From an uncultured Mollicutes bacterium (GTDB lineage: Bacteria; Bacillota_I; Bacilli_A; RFN20; CAG-826), in the NCBI GenBank assembly GCA_900540385.1, contig UQFY01000032.1, positions 1 to 11,845 of the forward strand: a stretch of 11,845 nt of DNA. Direction: 5' to 3'. The position numbers were made by a program, and so were the translations under genes. Below are positions 1 through 7,147 of the stretch, in pieces (the first letter of the stretch is position 1; each line of letters begins with the position of its first letter). The notes under the pieces were generated by a model, which was not told the DNA's origin, did not search any database, and saw nothing but the letters and a program-made list of their open reading frames with translations.

Positions 1-26
1 GGGCTTAAGTGCCCGAAAATGAAAAA

Positions 27-45
27 CCACCGGATTGTCCGGTGG
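27..45 (-). terminator. Strong hairpin at left edge, terminator-like on minus strand
   Basis: CCACCGGA (27-34) and TCCGGTGG (38-45) form a perfect 8-bp stem around a 3-nt loop. Read on the minus strand the stem is followed by TTTTTCATTTT, the form of an intrinsic terminator; on the plus strand the following T content is poor. A second small inverted repeat, GGGC/GCCC, lies at 1-14. No minus-strand gene to the right ends here, so the hairpin may belong to whatever lies left of the window, for example the end of a gene or a mobile element. Between 46 and 227 I see no gene, only AT-rich sequence. Confidence 0.4.
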
Positions 46-227
46 ATAGTTATTTCGATTATTGCCATTTTTAATAGATGGTTTCTTTCAGGAACATAAA
101 AAAGAGGCGCTAATGGAACACCCCTTTAAGACAATTAACACGAATATATTAAAGTGGAGTGACAACGTCAATTAGAGATACTTTCATGAAAAAATGTGAT
201 GAAAACTAGCTTTTTAGAAAATAATAA

Positions 228-258
228 TTGACATATTATGCAGTGTTGATAGTTTTAT
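228..258 (+). promoter_or_regulatory. Candidate promoter for the lipoprotein pair
   Basis: A perfect -35 box TTGACA lies at 228-233. Downstream, TTTTAT (253-258, 19-nt spacer) is the best -10 match but the spacing is long; GATAGT at 248-253 is too close (14 nt). The ribosome binding site AAGGAG (271-276) follows, 11 nt before the ATG at 288. The exact -35 and its position immediately before the first lipoprotein gene support a promoter, but the -10 is weak. Confidence 0.35.
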
Positions 259-431
259 TTGCGTACTTAAAAGGAGATATTATTCATATGAAAATACAAA
301 AATTTGTTCCGATTCTTTTAGCAAGTGCATTACTTGCTTCTTGCAAAACTCCTACTCCAGCTGTCTCAAGTTCCGCTCCTAGTAACGAACAACCTGCATC
401 ATCTGTTTTAACAAGTCAAGAAAGCACAACT

Positions 432-473
432 CCAGCTTCCTCTGAAGAAAAACCTGCTTCCTCTGAAGAGCCA
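432..473 (+). repeat. Two 21-bp in-frame repeats in lipoprotein linker
   Basis: Two adjacent 21-bp units (432-452 and 453-473) encode PASSEEK and PASSEEP. They share a 14-bp identical core, GCTTCCTCTGAAGA. This is a small in-frame expansion in the low-complexity linker behind the lipid anchor; changes in copy number would alter linker length without shifting the frame. Confidence 0.7.
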
Positions 474-637
474 ACACCAGCTGTTATCTCATCCTGGGAA
501 CAAATCACTGCGGGTGCAAAAGGTCAAATTAACGAATTCTTCCAATATTTTGATCCAGAAAGTGAAGCACACAAACCAGACGATTATTTACCTGTCTTAC
601 CTGTCGCTGCAAGCGTGGAATGGACTTATGACACGTC

Positions 638-659
638 TTATAATCCAGTTATAATCCAG
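638..659 (+). repeat. Exact 11-bp tandem duplication causing frameshift
   Basis: TTATAATCCAG occurs twice with no gap (638-648, 649-659). Eleven is not a multiple of three, and the size and direction of the shift exactly match the frame change between the upstream and downstream halves of the lipoprotein gene. This is the signature of a replication slippage event. Confidence 0.93.
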
Positions 660-1014
660 GAAGAGGCGTTTCCGCTGGTCTTATCGCTCTTACCGGATCT
701 GATGCAAACGAAAATAAGGCTTTAATTGCACAATATAATCAAAGTATCCTAGCAAGAGGCTGGAAAAAAGCCACTGAAGACGATTTGACTAATTATATCG
801 ATGCCTATTGCCCTATCTACGGAAAGAATGTTTATAACTTCGATGATCCAGCCTCCGGCGCCTTATTGCTTGCGGAAATCATTCCTTGCGCTGATGCAAA
901 GGGTGATGGCATGAACTCATTTGACCCAATAGATGCCAATGGAAATACCGTGACTACTGGTGTTCTCTTTGTTGTCCAAGTTTACGAAACATTTTAAGAA
1001 AGTGGGTGGAATGC

Positions 1015-3354
1015 ATGAAGAAATACTTTCTACCTTTTCTCTCTTTGCTTTTAATTCTACCTTCTTGCAATAATTCAGACGTTACTTCATCCCTTCTTTC
1101 CTCGGAAAAGCCTTCTTCTTCCGAGGTGGGAGGGGGTTCTTCGTCTTTACCCTCTTCTAGCAAAGAAGAATTTGTTCCATTGGAATTAAATGCCAAGAAC
1201 ATGATCTCCTCTTTAAAAGAGATTGTTTCCAGCGATAATTTTACTTTTGCGAATAACTATATTTTGAATTACCCTTCAAGCAGGGTCTTTTTCACAGAGA
1301 AATATCTTTTCTACTCGGATTATAAAGCTGGATATTTAACCCTTAAGAGCTTTGATACGGAATTCACTAATTCGGAAGAGTTGGTTTATCTCTACCAGAT
1401 GAATGCTGGAACGGTAAACCTTATGTATCCTGTAACCGACGGAAACATTTTTAGCACGCCAAAACCATACACGTCCCTCGTATCTTTTAACTACATGCTC
1501 GATTTAGACCTTTCTTCGCTTCAAGAAAATGAGTTCGAATTGAAGGACGGTTACCTTTATACCAAGAATAAGGCTTTAGTTAGAGCGTTTGCTTCTATGG
1601 CGGGATATTCGGCAGATACTTATAAGGATGTTTTCTATAAAGCAAAGCTAAAATTTGATAAGAATAATAATGTAGAATTCATTCTTCAAATGTTCAACGA
1701 CGCTTACGAAATTGTTGATGTTAAAAACACACATGCTTGTTTCCTAAACGTCAACAAGACTCATTATGCGCCAGTAGAAACATATTTAGCCGAGAATTAT
1801 GAAATGAATATGCCTTCTTTGAACCTAGAAGAAGCGGCCCCTTTGCTTTTCCTCGATGAGAAAGATGTCATTTCCTTAAATAACGAATCCTATGTCAAAA
1901 TCACAGGAGGAGAAGAAGGAATTGTCGCCAAAGAAGAAATCAATCGTTCTCAAAACGAATACGAACACACGTCAATTGATGTTTTAACTTCCAGAAGGTT
2001 AACGAATCTTGTTCGTAATAACGAGGATGGAATTCCTTCTTATATTGGTTTAGATGGAGAAAACAAACTTTCAGAAGAACGTTTTTCGAAATACTACACC
2101 TGGGATTATTCCTATCCTTCTCCAATGGAATTCTTCACAAAACAATTAAAGGCCTTTCGTAAGATCGGAGAGAATCAGTACCGTTATTATGGCTATAACC
2201 AGTCTTCTTTCTTCCGTAGTTTATGTAATTTTAATGGGCAAAACGGAATTCAATGGATTGACCTTTTCCTTGTTAACAAACAAATCGACCATGTAGTTTT
2301 TACTTATAGACTCGGCCAAGATGAATACGAAAATGGTGATACTTTCACTTATCAAACGACAATTACTTGCCAATTGGTCAAAGATCGTAGCATCACAAAT
2401 CCAGCCCCTTATGAAGCAAAGACGGAAAACGCTATTTTAGCTAAGGCTTTTGAGAAATTTAACGGAACAGAGAAATTTCAAGTCACTGCCGTTAATGATA
2501 AGAGCAGCTATTCTAGATTTATAACCACTTACGATTTAAAGAGCTTTGTGAAAGAAAGAGATTACTACACAGGCGGAGGAGCAAAAACCTTCATCGATGG
2601 TTATAAAAAGCTTGATGATTCTTCTTACCAACGTTTCCTCATTGGAACGGATGGCGCGATCAAAACCAATGGCTCTGTTACTCAAGGAGAACTTTCCTCT
2701 TTAATTTCCTTTGGATTATCGCCAAACATCTTTGCTAAAACAGGCGAAAATGAATACATGTTTGACTCTTATGTCTTAAAAGGAGCAAAAGATAAGATGA
2801 TCCTCGGAAGCGATGAGAGATACTTCCTGCCTTCTACTTTCAAATTAACCGTCGATCCAGCAAAAGAAGAAGTGGTTTCCGCCTATTATGAATATAGCGA
2901 TGGCATCAGCCAATCTGGCTCAGAAACTCTTTCATTCTTATATGGTGAAGATGTTAAACTCGAATCTTCTTTAGAAGAAAAAATGACTAATTTACCTACA
3001 TGGGTCGAGCCAAAAACATGGAAAGACGAAGATCCAAAGATTTACTCCTACCTTCAAAAGTATTTTGGCGATGAAGCGGATAATGTCCCTTATGTCTACG
3101 ATGGAGATGTTTATAGCCAATGGTTTGCCTCTGATTCTACTTTGGAGTTAGAGATTTATTCCAATACCCAAACGGCGGATGCTGCATCTTTCTTCCAAAA
3201 ATATCGAGAGAAATTGCTTGCTAGTGGTTTTGAAACAACGACATTAACCAGCATGCCTGGGGCGACAATCTACGTAAAAGGGAATGTTTCCATTCGCCTT
3301 GCTAGCGTCTTGGTTGGTGGCATCTATCTTTGGAAAACAGGAGAGGCGAAATAA
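1015..3354 (+). CDS. Large surface lipoprotein of unknown function (779 aa)
   Basis: The protein starts with a lipoprotein signal peptide: Lys2 and Lys3, a Leu/Phe-rich core and lipobox LPSC with Cys18. A Ser-rich linker follows (about 20-48), then a long ectodomain rich in Tyr, Asp and Lys with alternating beta-like stretches. It is probably anchored in the outer leaflet of the membrane. I recognise no enzymatic motif. I chose ATG 1015 (MKKYF) over the in-frame GTG at 1006 because it gives a normal signal peptide; the site before it, GGGTGG, is only a moderate ribosome binding site. The gene follows the broken lipoprotein by 17 nt and ends in its own terminator. The last 110 residues or so (a segment resembling IYSYLQKYF, then a beta strand, then FFQKYREKLLASGF) resemble the C-terminal part of the restored first lipoprotein, so the pair may share a domain. 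A role in substrate binding or host interaction is conceivable but unsupported. Confidence 0.85.
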   Translation: MKKYFLPFLSLLLILPSCNNSDVTSSLLSSEKPSSSEVGGGSSSLPSSSKEEFVPLELNAKNMISSLKEIVSSDNFTFANNYILNYPSSRVFFTEKYLFYSDYKAGYLTLKSFDTEFTNSEELVYLYQMNAGTVNLMYPVTDGNIFSTPKPYTSLVSFNYMLDLDLSSLQENEFELKDGYLYTKNKALVRAFASMAGYSADTYKDVFYKAKLKFDKNNNVEFILQMFNDAYEIVDVKNTHACFLNVNKTHYAPVETYLAENYEMNMPSLNLEEAAPLLFLDEKDVISLNNESYVKITGGEEGIVAKEEINRSQNEYEHTSIDVLTSRRLTNLVRNNEDGIPSYIGLDGENKLSEERFSKYYTWDYSYPSPMEFFTKQLKAFRKIGENQYRYYGYNQSSFFRSLCNFNGQNGIQWIDLFLVNKQIDHVVFTYRLGQDEYENGDTFTYQTTITCQLVKDRSITNPAPYEAKTENAILAKAFEKFNGTEKFQVTAVNDKSSYSRFITTYDLKSFVKERDYYTGGGAKTFIDGYKKLDDSSYQRFLIGTDGAIKTNGSVTQGELSSLISFGLSPNIFAKTGENEYMFDSYVLKGAKDKMILGSDERYFLPSTFKLTVDPAKEEVVSAYYEYSDGISQSGSETLSFLYGEDVKLESSLEEKMTNLPTWVEPKTWKDEDPKIYSYLQKYFGDEADNVPYVYDGDVYSQWFASDSTLELEIYSNTQTADAASFFQKYREKLLASGFETTTLTSMPGATIYVKGNVSIRLASVLVGGIYLWKTGEAK

Positions 3355-3371
3355 CGCTTCTCCTTTTCCTT
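3340..3371 (+). terminator. Intrinsic terminator overlapping the lipoprotein stop codon
   Basis: GGAGAGGCG (3340-3348) pairs with CGCTTCTCC (3355-3363) through 9 bp including one G-U pair. The 6-nt loop contains the TAA stop codon (3352-3354). TTTTCCTT follows. The last codons of the lipoprotein therefore form the 5' arm of the terminator. Confidence 0.8.
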
Positions 3372-3404
3372 AATTTAAATTAAACGTGCAATCTTTAGAA
3401 AAGT

Positions 3405-3430
3405 TGCTAATATCCTTTACGTATAGGAGT
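3405..3430 (+). promoter_or_regulatory. Extended -10 promoter and RBS for pepO
   Basis: TGC-TAATAT (TG at 3405-3406, -10 at 3408-3413) is an extended -10 element lying between the upstream terminator and pepO. No good -35 is visible, as is usual for extended -10 promoters. The start point would fall near 3420, giving a very short leader. The ribosome binding site AGGAGT (3425-3430) is 5 nt before ATG 3436. Confidence 0.5.
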
Positions 3431-3435
3431 TATTT

Positions 3436-5340
3436 ATGTCTAACGAAATTCGAATTCAAGATGATTTATATCATGCTGTAAACGGCGAATGGTTAAAAAA
3501 CGCCGTAATTCCTGATGATAGACCTACCACAGGAGGTTTTGCGAAGCTTGATGAAGAGGTGGAAAAACTTCTTCGTGATGATTTTGCTTCCTTCGCAAAA
3601 GGAGAGAAGGAAATCCCTCTTCCAGAATTAAAAGAAGCGGTCAAACTTTATAACAAAGTCCTTGATGTGAAACGCAGAGATGAAGAAGGAGTGCAGCCTA
3701 TTCTTCCTTATTTAAAGGAAATTGAAGACATAAAAGATGTTGTGGATTTAAACAAAAAGGCTAAATCCCTTATTCTTGATGGCGTTGATCTTCCTTTTTC
3801 TTTTGGTGTTGATCCAAATATGAAAAACACAGAAAAGAACGCTTTCATTTTAACTGGTCCAAGCATCATTCTTCCTGACACCACTTATTATGCAGAAGAT
3901 AATGCGGCAGGCAAACAATTGTTAGAAGTCTTTAAGAAGATGGCAAAGGCGATTCTTGCGAAAACTTCGTTAAGTGAAGAAGAACAAGAAAAATACATCG
4001 AAGATGCGCTTGCTTTCGATGCGCTTATTGCCAAACAAGTAAAAAGCCAACTTGAATGGGCGGATTATGTTGCAAACTACAATCCAATGAGCACAAAAGA
4101 AGCGGCGTCTCTTCTTGAGCCATTCGATTTCCTTCATCTTTTAAAGGACTTCTATGGTGAAGATATCCCTCAGGAAGTGATTGTCTATGATCCTAAAGCC
4201 ATTCGTAATTTCCGTGAATACTTTAATGAAGAGACTTTCCCTCTCTATAAACACTGGGCTTATGTGAATTATCTTATTGCAGGGGCAAAGAATCTTTCCA
4301 TTGAACTTCATACTTTAAGCACCACATACCGTAGAAGCCTATATGGTATTGCTAAAGATCCAATTCTCGAGAAACAAGCTTATCAATTGGTTGGCAGAGT
4401 TTTCTCAGAGCCAATTGGCGTTTACTATGGCAGAACCTATTTTGGTGAAGAAGCCAAGAAAGATGTTGTCTCATTGGTGAAACGTATCATTGAAGCCTAC
4501 AAAGGCCGCATGAAAAAGAACACCTTCCTTCAAGAAGAAACCAAAGAGAAAGCTATTTTAAAATTGGATACCATTGCCATTAAAATGGGTTATCCAGATA
4601 AGATCGACGAATTCTATTCTTCCTTAAAAGTTGAAGATGAGGATCCTCTCTTCGTTACTCTTTTGAAACTTTCTTCCAAGAGCATTCTTCATTCCTTAGA
4701 GAAACTCAATAAACCAGTCGATCGTTCCGAGTGGGGTATGCCAGGACATATGGTTAACGCTTGCTATAACCCATTCTCTAACGACATTACCTTCCCAGCC
4801 GCCATCCTCCAAAAACCATTCTATAGTTTAAAACAATCCGAATCTGAAAATCTTGGTGGCATTGGAGCGGTTATCGGACATGAAATTTCTCACGCTTTCG
4901 ATAACAATGGCGCTTCCTTTGATGAAAAAGGCAACCTAGCTAACTGGTGGAAAGAAGAAGACTATAAAGCCTTTAAAGAACTTACCAAAAAGATGATCGA
5001 AGAATTCGACGGCATCGATTTCTATGGTGGCAAAGTAAATGGTGAACTTATCGTTTCTGAAAATATTGCGGATAACGGTGGGATGGGTGTCACCATTAGC
5101 ATCATGCATGAACTTAAAGACGCTTCTTTCCAAGACTATTTCCGTAACTGGGCAAAGGTGTGGTGCATGAAAGCCAAGCCTCAATACATCCAGCTTTTAC
5201 TCACAAATGATGTACATGCTCCAGCAGAACTTCGTGCCAATATGCAACCTCGTAACTTTGAAGAGTGGTATGAAGCCTTCCATGTCACAGAAAAAGATGG
5301 CATGTATCTTGCTCCAGAGAAACGTGTTCGCATTTGGTAA
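3436..5340 (+). CDS. pepO: M13-family zinc endopeptidase, PepO type
   Basis: This is a 634-residue neprilysin-like metallopeptidase that would cleave oligopeptides. The zinc motif HEISH is at 482-486, the third ligand Glu542 lies in ENIAD (542-546, with Asp546 in the usual support position), and the substrate-binding motif is NAC at 441-443, where the family usually has NAY or NAF. The N-terminal DDLYHAVNGEWL and IPDD segments and the C-terminal RVRIW end are characteristic of the family, and the length is normal for bacterial PepO. There is no signal peptide or membrane helix, so the enzyme is predicted to be cytosolic and to work on imported peptides, unlike the membrane-bound eukaryotic relatives. 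It has its own promoter and a terminator nested in the converging gene. Its stop codon directly abuts that of the GH43 gene. Confidence 0.95.
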   Translation: MSNEIRIQDDLYHAVNGEWLKNAVIPDDRPTTGGFAKLDEEVEKLLRDDFASFAKGEKEIPLPELKEAVKLYNKVLDVKRRDEEGVQPILPYLKEIEDIKDVVDLNKKAKSLILDGVDLPFSFGVDPNMKNTEKNAFILTGPSIILPDTTYYAEDNAAGKQLLEVFKKMAKAILAKTSLSEEEQEKYIEDALAFDALIAKQVKSQLEWADYVANYNPMSTKEAASLLEPFDFLHLLKDFYGEDIPQEVIVYDPKAIRNFREYFNEETFPLYKHWAYVNYLIAGAKNLSIELHTLSTTYRRSLYGIAKDPILEKQAYQLVGRVFSEPIGVYYGRTYFGEEAKKDVVSLVKRIIEAYKGRMKKNTFLQEETKEKAILKLDTIAIKMGYPDKIDEFYSSLKVEDEDPLFVTLLKLSSKSILHSLEKLNKPVDRSEWGMPGHMVNACYNPFSNDITFPAAILQKPFYSLKQSESENLGGIGAVIGHEISHAFDNNGASFDEKGNLANWWKEEDYKAFKELTKKMIEEFDGIDFYGGKVNGELIVSENIADNGGMGVTISIMHELKDASFQDYFRNWAKVWCMKAKPQYIQLLLTNDVHAPAELRANMQPRNFEEWYEAFHVTEKDGMYLAPEKRVRIW

Positions 5341-6780
5341 TTATTCTAAATCAAACGAATAGAAATCTAGCCTTCCCTTTCCTTCAAAATGGAAATAGAG
5401 GGCTTTTTTCTTATCTTCTGAATTGAAAGATATACAGATTCTTCCCTTTTCCTTTGCGTTCACATCCACACTATATAAATCCTTCCCTTTTTCTTCAAAA
5501 CGAATAGAGATTTTTCCTTTAAACTTCCCTTTCAAATTCAAAAAGACGTGAGACGTGTGTGATAAATCAAAATATTTATAGCCAATTAACGCGCCATCTC
5601 TTATGTTTTGAACATATTGAGGATTCCTATCTTCATCTTTTCCGTCTTGATGAATGCGGAGTCTCCTCTTTTGAAAAGGAAGAGCAAAGAAAGGATAGAA
5701 AACATTCTTTCTTTTTCCTTTGTAGTAACAGCAAATCGATGCGGGATAGGATCCTTTTCCTATTAGAGGCCCTCCATTTAATCCACAAGAAGTAATTTCA
5801 ACTTGAGCGATGCTACCTTCTTTATCTATGTAAATTTCTTCTGCACAATCTTGACGGTCCGTGTTTGTGTAATTCGTATGACGGTGATAAAAAATATAAA
5901 ACTTATCTTTAATGGAAACGATGCTTCCATGATTGTTGCCGATTGGAGTGACGGCATCCTCTCTTTTTCTTCCGTTTAACCCTACATCACCATTAGAAAT
6001 AATCACCCCTCTATATTGAAATGGGCCCATAGGAGAAGAAGAGGTCATATAACAAAGTTCATCTCCACTTAAAGAAGAATAAATGAAATAATACGTCCCA
6101 TTAATCTTTCTTAGGGAACTTGCTTCAAAGAAAGAATGCTCCTTACTGACTCCATTCAAATTGATTTTGTCGTTCGCCTTGGAAAATAGCTTAATGGGTC
6201 CCTTCTTTATGGCGAGCATGTCATCCTCTAATTCCATAACAAAGCCACCCATCGGCTTCAACCCATGTTTAATTTGAGGGAAAAAAGAAATAGCGCCAAA
6301 TCCTGAATAAAGATAAATTCTCCCATCATCGTTTATAAATATGGCTGGATCGAATTGGAAAGCGTCCCCCTTTTTCCTTCCTAGTGTTTCACCATTTGGA
6401 TATCTAACATCCCCTAAATAATGGAATGGTCCAGTTGGCCTATTCGATACGGCCACGCCAATCGTTCCTTCCCACGCTAAGGAATAATAAAGATAAAACT
6501 TGCCATCTTTACCTTGCGTTACGTCTGGTGCATATAGATCTTTTTTCCCATTTCGATTATGGGGGTCCTCTTTTTTATTAAAAATCTCTCCCTCAAAACG
6601 CCAATCGCTTAAATCATCGATGGGAGTGGAATAGGTAACGTAATTGTTATGGCAAAAAGGAAACGCCCCATAACGGTCATGCGAACCATATACATAAAGA
6701 CGATCGCCAAAAACATGAGGCTCACAATCTGGCGTATATTCATATAAAGGAAGATAGGGGTTAAAGACTTGATTTTTCAT
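5341..6780 (-). CDS. Cytosolic family 43 glycoside hydrolase
   Basis: The 479-residue protein has the five-bladed propeller signature of GH43 enzymes, which remove arabinose or xylose units from plant-type oligosaccharides. Motifs in order: PDCEPHVFGDR (17-27, blade-one acidic region), YAPD (83-86), FDPA (143-146, the family's pKa-modulating Asp), FFEAS (217-221, likely general-acid Glu219) and NNHGS (282-286). A C-terminal beta-rich part (about 385-479, with IRDGALIGYKYFDL) resembles a CBM6-type sandwich domain. No signal peptide is present, so it probably acts on imported oligosaccharides. The frame stays open upstream to a TTG at 6879 that has an AGGA 7 nt before it, but that 33-residue extension overlaps a TATAAT promoter and looks unlike the family. 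I prefer ATG 6780, whose ribosome binding site is weak (AAGAG). Substrate cannot be fixed from sequence. No transporter or other sugar gene is in view. Confidence 0.87.
   Translation of the reverse strand: MKNQVFNPYLPLYEYTPDCEPHVFGDRLYVYGSHDRYGAFPFCHNNYVTYSTPIDDLSDWRFEGEIFNKKEDPHNRNGKKDLYAPDVTQGKDGKFYLYYSLAWEGTIGVAVSNRPTGPFHYLGDVRYPNGETLGRKKGDAFQFDPAIFINDDGRIYLYSGFGAISFFPQIKHGLKPMGGFVMELEDDMLAIKKGPIKLFSKANDKINLNGVSKEHSFFEASSLRKINGTYYFIYSSLSGDELCYMTSSSPMGPFQYRGVIISNGDVGLNGRKREDAVTPIGNNHGSIVSIKDKFYIFYHRHTNYTNTDRQDCAEEIYIDKEGSIAQVEITSCGLNGGPLIGKGSYPASICCYYKGKRKNVFYPFFALPFQKRRLRIHQDGKDEDRNPQYVQNIRDGALIGYKYFDLSHTSHVFLNLKGKFKGKISIRFEEKGKDLYSVDVNAKEKGRICISFNSEDKKKALYFHFEGKGRLDFYSFDLE
5370..5409 (+). 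terminator. pepO terminator nested inside the convergent GH43 gene
   Basis: The segment 5370-5382 pairs with 5391-5403: six base pairs, a 2x2 internal mismatch, then five base pairs. The loop is TTCAAAAT and six T (5404-5409) follow. It is oriented for transcripts coming from pepO and starts about 30 nt past its stop codon, but it lies within the last codons of the minus-strand GH43 gene. Confidence 0.7.
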
Positions 6781-6852
6781 GCTCTTACATTTTAGGCCAA
6801 AAGGTTGTCTCTTCCCAAGGGTATGCTTTTCAGGAAGTTTAAAAAATTCGAG

Positions 6853-6879
6853 ATTATAATGCTTGATTTTTCTGGACAA
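6853..6879 (-). promoter_or_regulatory. Promoter for the GH43 gene
   Basis: Read on the minus strand, TTGTCC (6879-6874) and a perfect -10 TATAAT (6858-6853) are separated by 15 nt, slightly short. Transcription would start near 6846, giving a leader of about 65 nt before ATG 6780. This supports the shorter GH43 start. Confidence 0.55.
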
Positions 6880-6993
6880 AAATGCTTCCTAAAAACGCTT
6901 TGTCAGTTTCTCGTTTTATCGAAATCGTGAAAGGCTACAAGGGGTCAAATGAAATTGATACCTAAAACGTTTTTTAAAACACTAAAATATTAG

Positions 6994-7021
6994 AAAACAT
7001 AGATTTTATCGATGTTTTTTT
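6994..7021 (+). promoter_or_regulatory. AT-rich palindrome followed by T-run in divergent region
   Basis: AAAACATAGAT (6994-7004) and ATCGATGTTTT (7008-7018) are inverted repeats matching at 10 of 11 positions around TTT, and T continues to 7021. It could be a weak plus-strand terminator, which would insulate nrdD from upstream transcription, or an operator. The low GC content makes a terminator role uncertain. Confidence 0.35.
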
Positions 7022-7028
7022 ACCTTCT

Positions 7029-7043
7029 TTATACACTGTATAA
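7029..7043. promoter_or_regulatory. Perfect 15-bp palindrome upstream of nrdD promoter
   Basis: TTATAC-ACT-GTATAA is a perfect inverted repeat ending 18 bp before the -35 box of the nrdD promoter. Its position suits a regulator of nrdD. It shares some bases with the NrdR box but does not match it well. Confidence 0.35.
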
Positions 7044-7061
7044 CATGAAGGTGCATTCTTC

Positions 7062-7089
7062 TTGAATTCCCTCTAGGACAAACTAAAAT
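7062..7089 (+). promoter_or_regulatory. nrdD: Promoter for the nrdD operon
   Basis: TTGAAT (7062-7067) and TAAAAT (7084-7089) are separated by 16 nt and match the vegetative sigma factor consensus at 4 of 6 and 5 of 6 positions. Transcription would begin near 7096 and leave a leader of about 50 nt, which includes the hairpin at 7101-7127. The ribosome binding site GAGG (7138-7141) precedes ATG 7148. Confidence 0.5.
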
Positions 7090-7100
7090 AATCACGCTCG

Positions 7101-7130
7101 AAGGAAACAAAAGCCTATAGTTTCTTTTTT
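7101..7130 (+). promoter_or_regulatory. Leader hairpin with T-run before nrdD (possible attenuator)
   Basis: AAGGAAAC (7101-7108) pairs with GTTTCTTT (7120-7127), 8 bp with one G-U pair and an 11-nt loop, and T continues to 7130. It sits in the predicted nrdD leader, ending 7 nt before the ribosome binding site. It is weak as a terminator and no alternative structure is evident. Confidence 0.3.
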
Positions 7131-7147
7131 GTCACACGAGGTATTTT

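Larger units (their letters stand above)
288..997 (+). pseudogene. Lipoprotein gene broken by an 11-bp duplication frameshift
   Basis: The gene starts at ATG 288 behind AAGGAG. It encodes a lipoprotein signal peptide with lipobox LASC (Cys19), then a Ser/Thr/Pro/Glu-rich linker to about residue 68, typical of surface lipoproteins that span the cell wall. The reading frame is lost near residue 117, and the direct frame stops at 725 after about 25 out-of-frame residues. Sequence in another frame then continues to TAA at 995-997. The break coincides with an exact tandem copy of TTATAATCCAG (638-648 and 649-659). Removing one copy joins the frames as DTSYNPGRGVSAG and gives a 232-residue protein. 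The C-terminal part (about 75-232) has no family I recognise. Translation from the TTG at 228 is unlikely, because that TTG is part of the -35 box and the signal peptide begins at 288. The following lipoprotein gene starts 17 nt downstream, so the two are probably cotranscribed. It could be a true pseudogene, a phase-variable gene or an assembly error. Confidence 0.85.

Noticed and set aside
228..287. Lipoprotein start at the TTG of 228
   Set aside because: The TTG is part of a TTGACA box and would put 20 residues before the signal peptide; ATG 288 has a good ribosome binding site.
6781..6879. GH43 start at TTG 6879 with an AGGA upstream
   Set aside because: The 33-residue extension contains a perfect TATAAT promoter and does not resemble GH43 N-termini; ATG 6780 begins at the conserved NPYLPLYEYTPD region.
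6890..6903. Catabolite-response (cre) site near the GH43 promoter
   Set aside because: TAAAAACGCTTTGT keeps the central ACGCT but misses three of the conserved outer bases, so a claim would be too weak.
7033..7048. NrdR box before nrdD
   Set aside because: By eye it agrees with the consensus at only about 11 of 16 positions, and no second box lies at the usual spacing.
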